Shown one piece after another: positions 34,701 to 42,524 of a DNA stretch of 64,000 nt. Every line of letters starts with the position of its first letter. Within the stretch, counting starts at the first letter, position 1. The stretch covers positions 163,884,709 to 163,948,708 of the forward strand of contig NC_090730.1 in assembly GCF_036898095.1 (NCBI RefSeq), given 5' to 3'. A program made the translations under genes and the position numbers. The notes beneath the pieces were generated by a model. It did no database searches, had not been told where the DNA came from, and saw only the letters and a list, made by a program, of their open reading frames with translations. The stretch is from Palaemon carinicauda. Its lineage: Eukaryota > Arthropoda > Malacostraca > Decapoda > Palaemonidae.

Positions 34701-35340
34701 TAGTTGTGAAAAAACTCCAGTTTAGCAACAGCGAGTAAGTACGTCTTGTCGATAGCTCGACAGAGAGAAAATTGAGTCTTTGTTTACATTGAGTACTGGG
34801 TATCTGGACGACAGATGGCGCTGTTGGGCACACCCACAACCTGTGTAGCGATCGCTGGCGAGTTTTTAACCGTAGAGTTGTCTGTCGGGCAACAGAGTTG
34901 CAGCTATATAATCACCGGCTAAGTTAAATATTGAAAAACATAAATCTCAGATCTTGTATCAAATGTTCATTATGAAATATTGTAGCAAAACATTACGGTA
35001 TATAATTTAATGCATTAAGCAAGACAACATTTGCAATATGAGACAAGAATACTTGTTGACTTTTGCAGCTGAAAATTTAAAGCATGCAAGTTAGGTGAAG
35101 TCTAACCTTGGCCAAAATTTTTATTACAAACAGCTTCTAAGAACTTAAGTTTTTAAGTTGAGGACTTTTTGTACTCTGAATTGCATTTTTAAATATTGAA
35201 TGACATACTCTTTTCAGATTGCTGCACAGGTAAATTCCTCCTCCTCCAGCCAGACAGTTTATGTGACATCAGACAGCAATTCCAGCAATCAGCAAATTGA
35301 TAACTTCTTTTCTTATGCCTCCATGTCAATGGCTCTTTAA
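16661..35340 (+). CDS. RP2: Protein XRP2 homolog (retinitis pigmentosa 2), seven exons
   Basis: Joined exons 16661-16740, 19566-19775, 20348-20520, 20687-20843, 23916-24072, 24633-24788 and 35218-35340 total 1056 nt, giving 351 residues; the human protein has 350. Every junction has GT-AG and matching phase. The product starts MGCLQSK, so Gly2 can be myristoylated and Cys3 palmitoylated, as known for RP2 at the plasma membrane and ciliary base. Residues about 30-200 form the TBCC/C-CAP beta-helix with [19 protein letters not shown] and CGQFRTRDC; Arg116 aligns with the arginine finger (human Arg118) and Glu136 with human Glu138. Residues about 205-351 form the nucleoside-diphosphate-kinase-like domain. 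RP2 is the GTPase-activating protein for ARL3, which releases lipidated cargo for cilia. Intron 6 (10.4 kb) carries a DIRS element, and introns 1 and 5 carry MITEs. Confidence 0.95.
16972..17590 (+). repeat. Near full-length (AAT)n-tailed SINE-like element
   Basis: Starts at gagatactaccgctagagag and runs through the 3' body shared with the other copies to a short AAT tail. Together with 47088-47726 it shows the longest form, about 620 bp. It lies in RP2 intron 1. There is no open frame of note, so a short non-autonomous retroelement or LINE 3' end is likely. Confidence 0.8.
17591..18415. other. RP2: RP2 intron 1, nothing recognised
   Basis: AT-rich intron sequence with a poly-C run near 17983-17997 and aacctaagctaac-like phrases near 18240 that recall the duplicated block at 13701-14137. 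Confidence 0.4.
18416..18482. repeat. 26-bp tandem repeat, three copies
   Basis: gatttaatgaagaaatagtt followed by tttc is repeated, with the third copy partial. Confidence 0.85.
18691..18816 (+). pseudogene. LINE reverse transcriptase C-terminal tail fragment
   Basis: An intact frame of 41 codons plus stop includes [18 protein letters not shown] and ends at HMKR. The DRxxWR pattern is typical of the last residues of endonuclease/reverse transcriptase LINE proteins. It is followed by ATG-triplet repeats that look like a LINE tail. Only the extreme 3' end is present, which is the usual 5'-truncated insertion. It lies in RP2 intron 1. Confidence 0.6.
18984..19294. mobile_element. piggyBac-type MITE, copy 1
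   Basis: A 303-bp element flanked by TTAA at 18984-18987 and 19291-19294. The termini are inverted: CCCTTTTACCCCCA at the left and TGGGGGTAAAAGGG at the right. TTAA target sites and CCCTTT ends are diagnostic for piggyBac-type transposition. It has no coding capacity. Near the left end it holds ggacgtac and ggtacgtcc phrases that could form a hairpin. It lies in RP2 intron 1. Confidence 0.88.
19566..19775 (+). CDS. RP2: RP2 exon 2
   Basis: Acceptor ttttag|g and donor ggaag|gtacgt. Starts with the third base of Trp27 and encodes residues to about 96, including [18 protein letters not shown] and [15 protein letters not shown] of the TBCC domain. Confidence 0.95.
20348..20520 (+). CDS. RP2: RP2 exon 3
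   Basis: Acceptor cttcgcag|t and donor cttggag|gtatgg. Encodes [18 protein letters not shown] with the arginine finger, and [17 protein letters not shown]. Confidence 0.95.
20687..20843 (+). CDS. RP2: RP2 exon 4
   Basis: Acceptor attttcag|ac and donor caagag|gtttgt. Encodes [16 protein letters not shown], the most conserved stretch after the beta-helix, and the linker. Confidence 0.95.
20844..22629. other. RP2: RP2 intron 4, left part, nothing recognised
   Basis: AT-rich intron sequence with no supported element. Confidence 0.4.
22630..23056 (-). repeat. tRNA-like sequence fragments, probably decayed SINE
   Basis: Two stretches read like the 5' half of a tRNA on the - strand. One is tagctcgagggtagagcact (about 22662-22690). 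The other is gtggctcagtggtagaacac (about 23036-23056), close to an A-box. No good B-box follows either one, so they are not functional tRNA genes. The extent is uncertain. Confidence 0.35.
23524..23740. repeat. Foldback element with arms of about 100 bp
   Basis: The left arm runs from tcgagcatgcccgacgggca through gaatgagggtta and agaagtgggaaaac to agggatctggca. The right arm is its reverse complement, from tgccagatccctg through gttttcccacttct and gaaccctcatt to gagcatgctcg. The spacer is about 10 bp. A non-autonomous DNA transposon is likely. It lies in RP2 intron 4. Confidence 0.8.
23916..24072 (+). CDS. RP2: RP2 exon 5
   Basis: Acceptor atttttag|t and donor agaagtt|gtaagt. Encodes [17 protein letters not shown] and [18 protein letters not shown] at the start of the kinase-like domain. 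Confidence 0.9.
24136..24444. mobile_element. piggyBac-type MITE, copy 2
   Basis: A 301-bp element flanked by TTAA at 24136-24139 and 24441-24444, with the same inverted ends and nearly the same body as copy 1. It lies in RP2 intron 5 in the same orientation as copy 1. Confidence 0.88.
24633..24788 (+). CDS. RP2: RP2 exon 6
   Basis: Acceptor cattccag|acc and donor agtgcg|gtaaga. Encodes [14 protein letters not shown] and [13 protein letters not shown] of the kinase-like domain. Confidence 0.93.
24789..26311. other. RP2: RP2 intron 6, left part
   Basis: AT-rich. Short direct repeats lie at about 25745-25880 (repeated acaaaatcacctttt phrases between A-runs) and 25958-26040 (tgatagttaacaacaagact twice). 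No exon or mobile element is recognised. Confidence 0.45.
26312..26640. repeat. tRNA-related SINE-like repeat
   Basis: A GC-richer block from ggtttaaaggccgctcatga through gctaggaccaggaagggcca and gatggtgaggttgcagcgac to gggacaaaccccagtctggc. The last part resembles, in reverse complement, a degenerate tRNA B-box (gttcgagtccc). A fragment of the same family lies at 38636-38715. Confidence 0.5.
26684..26925 (-). repeat. (AAT)n-tailed SINE-like element
   Basis: The reverse complement of the family 3' body, with the ATT tail at 26684, then aagctacaaccctagttgga and gaggccccaacagggaaaat, ending at gagtgtaccctcaagtaa. It lies antisense in RP2 intron 6. Confidence 0.8.
26926..28541. other. RP2: RP2 intron 6, middle part, nothing recognised
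   Basis: AT-rich intron sequence. A small imperfect duplication (ttcagtactacctttatata, then ttcagtactacctttaaata) lies at 28238-28310. Confidence 0.4.
28542..28745. repeat. Left inverted terminal repeat of DIRS C
   Basis: From aaaaatgttattttgataat through cagctctgttgcccgacag-like sequence to caaagactcaattttctcc. From about 28590 onward it is the reverse complement of 34763-34905 with few differences. Confidence 0.92.
28783..28872. repeat. Internal complementary region of DIRS C
   Basis: The first part (atataatcaccgggtaagta to aacattttt) is the exact reverse complement of the left outer end. The second part (caatatttaacttagccggt to atatagctg) is the reverse complement of the right outer end. 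This is the junction a circular intermediate needs to be completed, and it is a defining feature of DIRS elements. Confidence 0.92.
29279..30420 (-). CDS. Tyrosine recombinase (element C)
   Basis: The frame is open from about 30420 to the stop at 29279, and the first ATG is only at 30100 inside the domain. Segments in order are [47 protein letters not shown] with the first catalytic Arg, [12 protein letters not shown] with the HxxR motif, and [16 protein letters not shown] with Trp and the probable nucleophilic Tyr (codon 29381-29383). It ends [16 protein letters not shown]. The 5' part overlaps the RNase H frame by about 240 nt in another frame, so expression needs frameshifting, splicing or internal initiation. 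The enzyme would integrate circular DNA copies. All key residues look intact. Confidence 0.85.
30178..31430 (-). pseudogene. RNase H and connection region (element C)
   Basis: The first frame (to 30428) has [55 protein letters not shown] and [17 protein letters not shown], a complete-looking RNase H. After [10 protein letters not shown] it shifts near 30700 to a second frame with [20 protein letters not shown] and [19 protein letters not shown], ending at 30178. The 5' side starts abruptly inside the reverse transcriptase thumb ([18 protein letters not shown]), joined to gag sequence near 31430. The YLDDW palm is therefore deleted. Confidence 0.8.
31414..32040 (-). pseudogene. Gag segment, second copy (element C)
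   Basis: Frames at 31676-31981 and 31414-31674 encode [39 protein letters not shown] and [20 protein letters not shown]. The same phrases, with stops, occur again upstream at 32530-33130. This segment therefore duplicates part of gag and follows the gag core, which is the wrong order compared with element A. Confidence 0.65.
32041..33557 (-). pseudogene. Gag, first copy, decayed (element C)
   Basis: Contains the N-terminal part (33270-33557, [20 protein letters not shown], like the Ser/Arg segment in A). The middle (about 32530-33130) has [13 protein letters not shown] and the [17 protein letters not shown] phrase. The core (32026-32220) has [16 protein letters not shown]. Frames are broken throughout. 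At the core end (HNKAFRDG) it runs into the duplicated gag segment. Confidence 0.6.
33558..34762. other. Leader region of DIRS C
   Basis: AT-rich, non-coding, with a CT-rich run at 33912-33955. By position it is the leader between the terminal repeat and gag. The Cys-rich gag start seen in element A was not found in a clean frame. Confidence 0.5.
34763..34938. repeat. Right inverted terminal repeat of DIRS C
   Basis: From gagaaaattgagtctttgtt to tatataatcaccggctaagt and aaatattgaaaaa, the reverse complement of the left terminal repeat apart from its outermost bases. It matches the second half of the internal complementary region. Confidence 0.92.
35218..35340 (+). CDS. RP2: RP2 exon 7 with stop
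   Basis: Acceptor cttttcag|att. Encodes a Ser/Asn-rich tail ([20 protein letters not shown]) and [13 protein letters not shown], then TAA at 35338-35340. The ending matches the short conserved C-terminus of RP2 proteins (Phe-Tyr-x-Met pattern). Confidence 0.88.
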   Translation: MAAQVNSSSSSQTVYVTSDSNSSNQQIDNFFSYASMSMAL

Positions 35341-35880
35341 AAACTGTGCACCCCAAAATTATTTTCAGAATTGTTTCAGTTCTGGCAATGATTACCAAAT
35401 CTGCTTATAAAAATAATATTTGGTTTCTTAAATGCAGTAGTCATTAGTGTACAACTAATGTGTTTTATACTTTTTCATATGCAGTAGTAACAAGGATGAC
35501 GACAAGAAAGCACCGTACAAAAAATCACTATTAATTGTTACTTTAGATAATTGTTAGTTTCACTAATACAAAGCCGTCTCAGTGGGCCTTGCAAAACTTT
35601 GTAGGAATAACATCAGGTTAGCCTAAAAATTGCTTCAAGGTCACTTGGAAGCTATTTTATAAACCTAATCTGGAGTGTTAAACTTTACACAAACAATCTT
35701 GATACAGTGTTTTTCAAGCAATGTTATCATTGAACTAGTGTTATTAACTAACGACCTAATTATCCATAATTAGATTCTTTATAAAAGAAAAGAAAATACT
35801 GATTTTACTCAATCAAAATCAATTTCTAAGCACTAGAATTAGCATTACCCATTTCTTAATAAAGTTCTTTTTTTGAGTTT
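35341..35880 (+). terminator. RP2: RP2 3' untranslated region and poly(A) signal candidate
   Basis: AATAAA at 35858-35863, followed by a T-rich stretch, lies about 520 bp after the stop codon. Other AATAAA hexamers occur further right (for example near 38376), so a longer 3' end is possible. Confidence 0.5.
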
Positions 35881-36939
35881 GTATGGTAAACTATTAAATG
35901 TAAAGGTGTTTAAAATGGTAGGCAATTATAATTAGGATGAAAGTATGTGTGGCTGTGATTGAAGCGTTTGGGCACAATGTCCCTAATATTGTACGGTACA
36001 CTCACTCGAGCTTTTATATCCAATATACACAATATGTCTCTTACGTGCATAGAAAAAAAAACCACTTGCAGAATGTTGACTTATTTAAAGTGTGGGGCTT
36101 CGTACAATATTTTCTAGTCATTTTTATTAAAACTTATTTTGATAATTTTATTTGATATCTATTAGATGTTGAAAGAGGACAAGTGTCTGTTTTAATGTTT
36201 TAATTTAAGACCATTTTTAGAATCACTTGTAGCCTTTACAAATGGTAGAGACATTGATATGGAATTTAAAAGTTCAAATAGTCTTTATCTTGGAATTTTT
36301 TTTATTTAGGATTTGTTTAGGAGTCAAAAAGAATCTTCTTGGGGGAAGAAAATAGGTTGTTATACACGGCAAGTGATAAATTCTGCTAGCTAGAAGTAAT
36401 TGTATGTAATACAGATATAAATGTTATATTTCCTCACTTATAGTATTCACAAATATTGTGTTCACGCAAGAAATTAATCTGGCACATTACAAATGCTTTA
36501 GTGCTGGTTTAAAAGAAGACATACCTATTTATCTGCTTTTCTAAAACAGGCAAAGGGAAAGTTTCTCACTCCTTTGCTTCTTCTGCAACTTATATTTGGA
36601 ACTCTTCTGATCAAGAGTTTGCTTTTTATTTTTTTTTTTCAGCATTGTTCGAAATCTTGCAAGGTGAGAATATTTCATGGTTTGAATACGGTTGAAATAT
36701 TCCATCAAACTCCTTGCATTTGTTTTATGAACAGGAGGGATAAGAAGGCAAAATTTTCCAGTTTTGCATTGACATTGAAGAGGAAAACTCTACCTGGAAA
36801 GCTTATCTAGATCTATCACATAATTTGAGAAACAACATACAAACAGACACATCCGACAGTACTGTAGTGTACTCCAATTTTTAACAAAGAAAATACTAGT
36901 AAAACTGACATAAATCAAGATGCTGGAATGTCAAACTGA
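35881..36939. other. Intergenic DNA, nothing recognised
   Basis: AT-rich sequence downstream of RP2, possibly part of a longer 3' untranslated region. Confidence 0.4.
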
Positions 36940-37085
36940 CCAAGACAACAAGTTAAATTAGATGAGGTTGGACAGCAAGAAGGAAGTAGAGTAGGAGGAT
37001 ATAAGAAAAAGATAAATGTAAATACCTTTCAAGTAATACCTACAGTGTACTCTATAAAGGGTAATAATGGCACTAAACCTCCCCA
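36940..37085 (+). repeat. Dispersed repeat fragment
   Basis: gttggacagcaagaaggaag, aagtaatacctacagtgtac and ggcactaaacctcc correspond to gttggacagcaagc, tagtaatgcctacagtccaa and cgacactaccctc at 50470-50590. The family has no coding frame here. Confidence 0.55.
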
Positions 37086-37194
37086 CCTCTCCCCCTCCAC
37101 CCGTCAATTGACAGTTAGAGGTCTTTTCTTTCAAACTTCAAACATGAAAAAACACCAAGAGCACAAACAAAACGACTAAGCGAGCAAGTCCAAA

Positions 37195-37495
37195 CCAGAA
37201 GGATGTCCTAGAGGGCGCTCGTGTTAGGTGTCGGTGGCGCGGTCCAAGTGTGGTTTCTAGGGTCTCTGTTACGGCCCTTCCCTTTGATGAAGGAATTATC
37301 TAAATGGAAGACAGCCTGTGAATAGTGGTTTTCACACGCCCCTGCTGTATACATGACAACCACAAGGTGCTCGCGTGAGGGTAGTAACCTCTGCATTCCA
37401 TGCTTTTATCTTTCTCTGGTATATTTAGAAGATTTATATCAGAAAAGTGTAAAGAAGGACCTTTTTCACAGGTCGACCCAGAAATTTTTGCATCG
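37195..37495 (+). repeat. Dispersed repeat, inverse of 51175-51507
   Basis: cctagagggcgctcgtgtta, ttgatgaaggaattatctaa, cacacgcccctgctgtatac and ttctctggtatatttagaag occur in reverse complement at 51175-51507. The two copies are about 14 kb apart in opposite orientation. Confidence 0.8.
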
Positions 37496-37667
37496 AGTAA
37501 GCAGCCGAGACATGTTCAACTCAAGGAAGCAAGTTGCTTGCTATTTCAGATGTTAATATAGTATTTGCTGTAGAGTTCATTACACACGCACAAATCCCAA
37601 GTAAATAGGACTGTGGGATGGTGTTCCTTACCATTTCCATGCCCGAGTGATTTTGTTGGAGACATGG

Positions 37668-37940
37668 ATATAACACTCGGGCACCCTGTTCTATCTTATT
37701 TCTCTTCCTGTTGTTTTTTTTTAAGTTTTTATAGTTTATATTTGAAATATCTAGTTTGTTACTATTCTTGAAATATTTTATTTTGATTTTTTATTACTTC
37801 TCTCGCAGTTTGTTTATTTCCTTATTTCCTTTCCTCACTGGGCTATTATTCCCTGTTGGAGCCCTTGGGGTTATAGAATCTTGCTTTTCCAACTACGGTT
37901 ATAGCTTAGCTTATAGTAATAATAATACTAATAATAATCA
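37668..37940 (+). repeat. (AAT)n-tailed SINE-like element
   Basis: 3' body of the family: gggcaccctgttctatctta, then ccctgttggagcccttgggg, then ttttccaactacggttatag, with a short imperfect AAT tail. Confidence 0.8.
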
Positions 37941-39574
37941 TTAAGTAAAACTTACTCCTATACAGTTTTACTCTTTTGTGGTTCCTTCAATACCATTTTG
38001 TTTTAAATGTAATTATTTAAAATGTGAGGCAGAGGATCTTGTATCCAAGAAGCCACACTTAGGATGTCACCTAATTACTTTCACTCCTACCTGGTGGTTC
38101 CAGGACCTCATTTTCCGAAGACCAGAAGTAAGACATTTGTGATGTGACAGGTGTAAGTAGTAACCCCCCAAAAACTGTTGTATGATTTTGCCTGTGATTC
38201 TCACATCAGAATAAAGCATCCGTCCAATGTGTGATACTCAGCATTGTATTAGCACTATTTTTATATAAGTAATTTTTATATTATAATTCCAAATCAAAGA
38301 GTAGTTTTGTTGAATGATAGTCATTCAAAATGCTTTACTTGGTACACAATCTCATGTTGAATATAGTTTTATATGATTAATAAATGATTTAATGTTAATT
38401 TTTTTTATTTCAATCCTATCTGTCTTCATTACATGCCTTCTTGTATTTAACCCTTTAAATGCCACTGGATGTATTTTATGGCTAATATTTATAGTCTTCA
38501 GTGCCATTGAAATAAGATTTTCTCTTATTTACGTATATGAAAATTTTACAAAATTGGTAACATTATACTGTAGAATGTTCTACAGACTGACCGTATATTC
38601 ACATGACCTTCTCTTAACTCTCTTCTACATCCAAGCTGGACCAGAGAGGACCAGGCAATAGCTGCTGATGATTCAACAGGTAGACATATAGGCTCTCCCA
38701 AACTCAAGGATGATGAGGATGTATACCTATTTATCTATATATATCATTTTTGTACAATTGCATCTTCACTAATCTTGCTTGCTCCAAGCATTACTAAAAC
38801 AATAATACTGCATCCGTTATCTATCTATCTATCAATAATAGTAATACAGTAATATGGGAAAATATATACACTAATATTATAAAAATGAGTGAGGCTCATA
38901 TTCCTGAATCACAGATGGCAATGGCAGGGACTTTTACAATAGGCTAAAACAACCCAGATATGTTAAAGAATCACTGAAAAGAATAGTGGCTACTGATCTC
39001 GTCATAGTAGTTGAAGTTTTGGCTGCTTTGTTGGCATCTTTAGTTCCCTTTGTCTACACACAAGCCAAATTAATCAAATTTCTCATGCACTGCCTATACA
39101 ATTGCATTAATACTCTTTATTTCCATGATTAGCACCCCACCTATTTTACAATTCAACATCTAATACCATATCTTCAATTATATCATATTGAACAGAAAAA
39201 TTTAAATTTCCCATCTGACTTCTTTTACCTTTATTGAGAATACCGAGTTCTACTACGACTACTATTACTACAACTATTAATATGACTACAACTACTATTA
39301 CTACTACATTTACTAATAAGAGGTTTCTCCATTTTACATGCATGAGAATCTACCTTAGGGGCAACAAAGTCAAACAAACTAAAAAGTTTCTGAGCCTAAC
39401 TAATTAAGGAAATATTTTGTATTTCAATCAAGTCAGTCAACTTTGGATTACAGTACAATTAACAGTTTCATTACAAAAACTGTCCACAAACCATCTTTAT
39501 ATCATTTATCTCATACTCCATAACTTACTGTAAACAATATACACTCAAGATATAATTCATTATTGTACTGTGGG
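37941..39574. other. Intergenic DNA with a SINE fragment
   Basis: Mostly AT-rich with no exon. 38636-38715 (gaccaggcaatagctgctga, then tataggctctcccaaact) is a fragment of the repeat at 26312-26640. A run of act/att triplets lies at about 39250-39315. Confidence 0.5.
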
Positions 39575-39950
39575 TGGATGGATGGTGTGAAGAAAGCTCT
39601 GGGTGATAGGAGGATAGATGTGAGAGAGGCAAGAGAGCGTGCTAGAAATAGGAATGAATGGTGAGCGATTGTGACGCAGTTCCGGTAGGCCCTGCTGCTT
39701 CCTTCGGTGCCTTAGATGACCGCGGAGGTAGCAGCAGTAGGGGATTCAGCATTATGAAGCTTCATCTGTGGTGGATATGTGGGAGGTTGGGCTGTGGCAC
39801 CCTAGCAGTACCAGCTGAACTCGGTTGAGTCCCTGGTTAGGCTGAAGGAACGTAGAGAGTAGAGGTCCCCCTTTTGTTTTGTTTCTTTGTTGATGTCGGC
39901 TACCCCCCAAAATTGGGGGAAGTGCCTTTGGTATATGTATGTATGTATGT
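39575..39950 (+). repeat. LINE 3' end with open-frame remnant
   Basis: 39575-39664 encodes WMDGVKKALGDRRIDVREAR and ends NRNEW followed by TGA, the type of C-terminus seen in endonuclease/reverse transcriptase LINEs. A 3' untranslated region with ttgatgtcggctacccccca and a TATG-repeat tail follows. The same 3' sequence is at 49385-49575 and 54243-54330. Confidence 0.65.
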
Positions 39951-40487
39951 GTACTGTAAGCATGAAAAAATACCCCATTCTATTCTATGAGACAAAAGGG
40001 TGACATCTAATTACACATGAAGAGAAACTCAGAACTTTTTATTACACGTTACATGTTACATTTTCTTTACATGACTAAAACCAACAGTAACTACAGTAAT
40101 TTGATGCCATAAAAAGCCTCCAAAGCAATAGAAATGATTAAATTTGGTTAACAAACTTAAAAATAATTACTTGTGAATTATTAAAAAATAATCTATCCAT
40201 TATCAATATAAGGTTTTCTGAAGAGTATGCTTCATCATACCCTAAATGTACATTAGTTACAAATCTGGTCACCCAGTTATATCTACATGGCATGGTTACA
40301 TAAATGCCTAATCTTCCGACTTTTGTAATCTACCAAACGTTCCAGTGCCTTTCTACCTAGTATTAAATACCATCACCTCCCTGATAAAAAATAAAAACTA
40401 AGATTTCACTATTCTACAAGAAGGTTATTAAAATACTTTAGTCTAAAACAAACTCCTTTTGTAGAGTAAAATCAATTATCTAGTAAT
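39951..40487. other. Intergenic DNA, nothing recognised
   Basis: AT-rich sequence between the LINE tail and the foldback MITE. Confidence 0.4.
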
Positions 40488-40489
40488 TA

Positions 40490-40681
40490 TAGTCGATATT
40501 TTTTAGCGAGGCAAATTTGCACCGACTCGCAGCGGTGCCCTTTTAGCTCGGAAATGTTTCCAGATCGCTGATTGGTTGGACAAGATCATTCTAACCAATC
40601 AGAGAGCAAGAAAATTTTTCCAAGCTAAAAAAGCACCGCTGCGAGTCGGTGCAAATGCGCCTCATTAAAAAAAATTGACTA
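40490..40681. mobile_element. Foldback MITE with TA target duplication
   Basis: 192 bp. The left arm starts TAGTCGATATTTTTTAGCGA and continues to caccgactcgcagcggtgc; the right arm is its reverse complement. The arms are about 60 bp and the centre carries ccaatca phrases in both directions. It is flanked by TA at 40488-40489 and 40682-40683, as expected for Tc1/mariner-type mobilisation. Confidence 0.82.
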
Positions 40682-40683
40682 TA

Positions 40684-42351
40684 GTACATTCATATATTGT
40701 ATAGTAGAATGTACATATGATAACAGCAACTTTATATACTGTACATTTTAATTGTATTATAACCAAGGAAAGGTAAAAAAAAGGTTAGGTAACACAGATA
40801 ATCATCTAATCCACACTAAAATTTGCTACGTGAAATATCTTAGTAGGGTTAACCAAAAGACTAATGGTGGTTAAAAAATTTACTGTACGTATCAATACCA
40901 AAACAATACTTTCTCGGATACATGTCCTGTACTTGAAAATAGGGCATGTTTTTCCCTTTGTATTACTGTAATACTCGGACACGAGTGGGCGCCGACGACG
41001 ACTGTATTTAATGCAATTAAGAAATAAGGTAAAGTTGACCTCATTTTCCAATGGGAGTTTTGTTTGTAAGTCTGTGTACTGTATGCAAAGGTTTGGGAAA
41101 TGTACTGTGCATGACAAAAGGCATGGAAAACTAGTCTGCATCAATATCTATACAACCAGACAATGATTGCGCTCTAAGGAAAAATAAAATGCCCTAAATA
41201 CACTATAGTACACGGAAAAGAAATTACTTTGCAGTAATATGTCCTGTAAATATTCATTATGTATTTTTCTGAAATTATATAGTCTATATTGTAACAATCC
41301 TCAAACGATAAATTGAAGGAGTGCTTATACCAGCACTCTGTAAAACAGTGTGTTTTGCTTGTAAACAGAATTATTATTACAGTACTTTACTTATGTTAAA
41401 ATGAAAAAATACACCAGTGACAAAAGCTTTAATATCTAGAGTTTCCAACTGAACTCGACTAACTTTCAAAATATCTGAATATGACTAAAATGGCATGTCT
41501 CTCATACACAAACTGAGCAGCGGCACATTAATTAAATTCAAATTACTGTTAAATAATGCTGAAAGTAGCAGAAACATCTACAAACCAGTAATTGAGAAAG
41601 CATATCGCAAAGCTATTACTCACATGTCATTACCAATAATGAAAATGTAAATATATTTATATACAGTAGTCTAGATTACCAGAAACAATTAAACAAATAA
41701 AAAGTGGCTAAATTTTTCTATTTACTTTTCCCACCTACAACTACAAATGTGCGTTGTCCATCAAGTAATTGAAAATATGATTTGCGTAAACATAACAATC
41801 AATTCTGAGATCTTTAATAACTGAATTAGTCTTAATCTGTAAGTGTTACTTTTTCATTAATCGCAGTGATAATAAATAAATGATATGATGTATGTAGGTT
41901 ATTTTTCTTAAAGAATTATTTCATGTAAATACTGCATGAGGGAAATCACTCAGATACTTAGTTGTTTAGAGTAGAGAAGTCTTTCTGGTGTTGGTTTTGG
42001 TACTGAGAAGTTACTTTGCAAATAGATTTTATTTTGGTACTTTCAAAAAAATCATAGGTATGAAATGCACTTGGTTATTGTACTGTACATTACGGTAAGT
42101 TAGGTAAGCTGGAGAAAGTGTTTGCAAAACCTGGTTATTCATATGAAGAGGAGGGGAGAGACTGAGAACAAAACACTTAAAGATAAAAAAGTCTAACCAT
42201 AACTAGAAAAAAAACTTTGTAATTACTTTCTTCCCTTCTTTCAGTGAATACGAGCATATCAAAACCCCCAGAGAAAAGCTAACAACCTCAACCATACCTT
42301 TTTTTAGCAAGCTTTTCTTTTATCAAGTAACCAAAAGCTGCAGATTTCCAA
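40684..42351 (-). other. CYB5R 3' flank with poly(A) signal candidate
   Basis: No exon is seen. TTTATT at 42028-42033 reads AATAAA on the - strand, about 320 bp beyond the CYB5R stop codon, and is the best candidate poly(A) signal. The rest is AT-rich. Confidence 0.4.
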
Positions 42352-42524
42352 TTAGTAAGCAAACCTCATACTGGCAGAGTATCCAAGTTTGTCAAGGTTT
42401 GGAATACAAGCAAAGTTGATCATCGGTGGAGGACCACACATCAACACCAGCGTGTCATCGGAAGGTGGATAGAGATGTTCCGAAATCATCTCGGCACTTA
42501 CAAAGCCACTGCTGTATTTCCAAC
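42352..42524 (-). CDS. CYB5R3: CYB5R last exon
   Basis: Acceptor tttataG side at 42525-42527. Encodes [20 protein letters not shown] and [20 protein letters not shown], ending RFAY and TAA. The CGPPPM motif binds NADH. Confidence 0.93.

Larger units (their letters stand above)
28542..34938 (-). mobile_element. DIRS retrotransposon C with both ends, in RP2 intron 6
   Basis: The element is bounded by inverted terminal repeats (28542-28745 and 34763-34938). Just inside its 3' end is an internal complementary region (28783-28872) made of the two outer ends joined. On the - strand the genes are gag (duplicated, decayed), an RNase H frame, and a full-length tyrosine recombinase. The reverse transcriptase palm is missing. 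The recombinase keeps Arg, HxxR and Tyr. No target duplication can be proved; both borders share gaaaaa, which fits recombinase-type insertion. Boundaries are accurate to about 6 bp. Confidence 0.92.
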
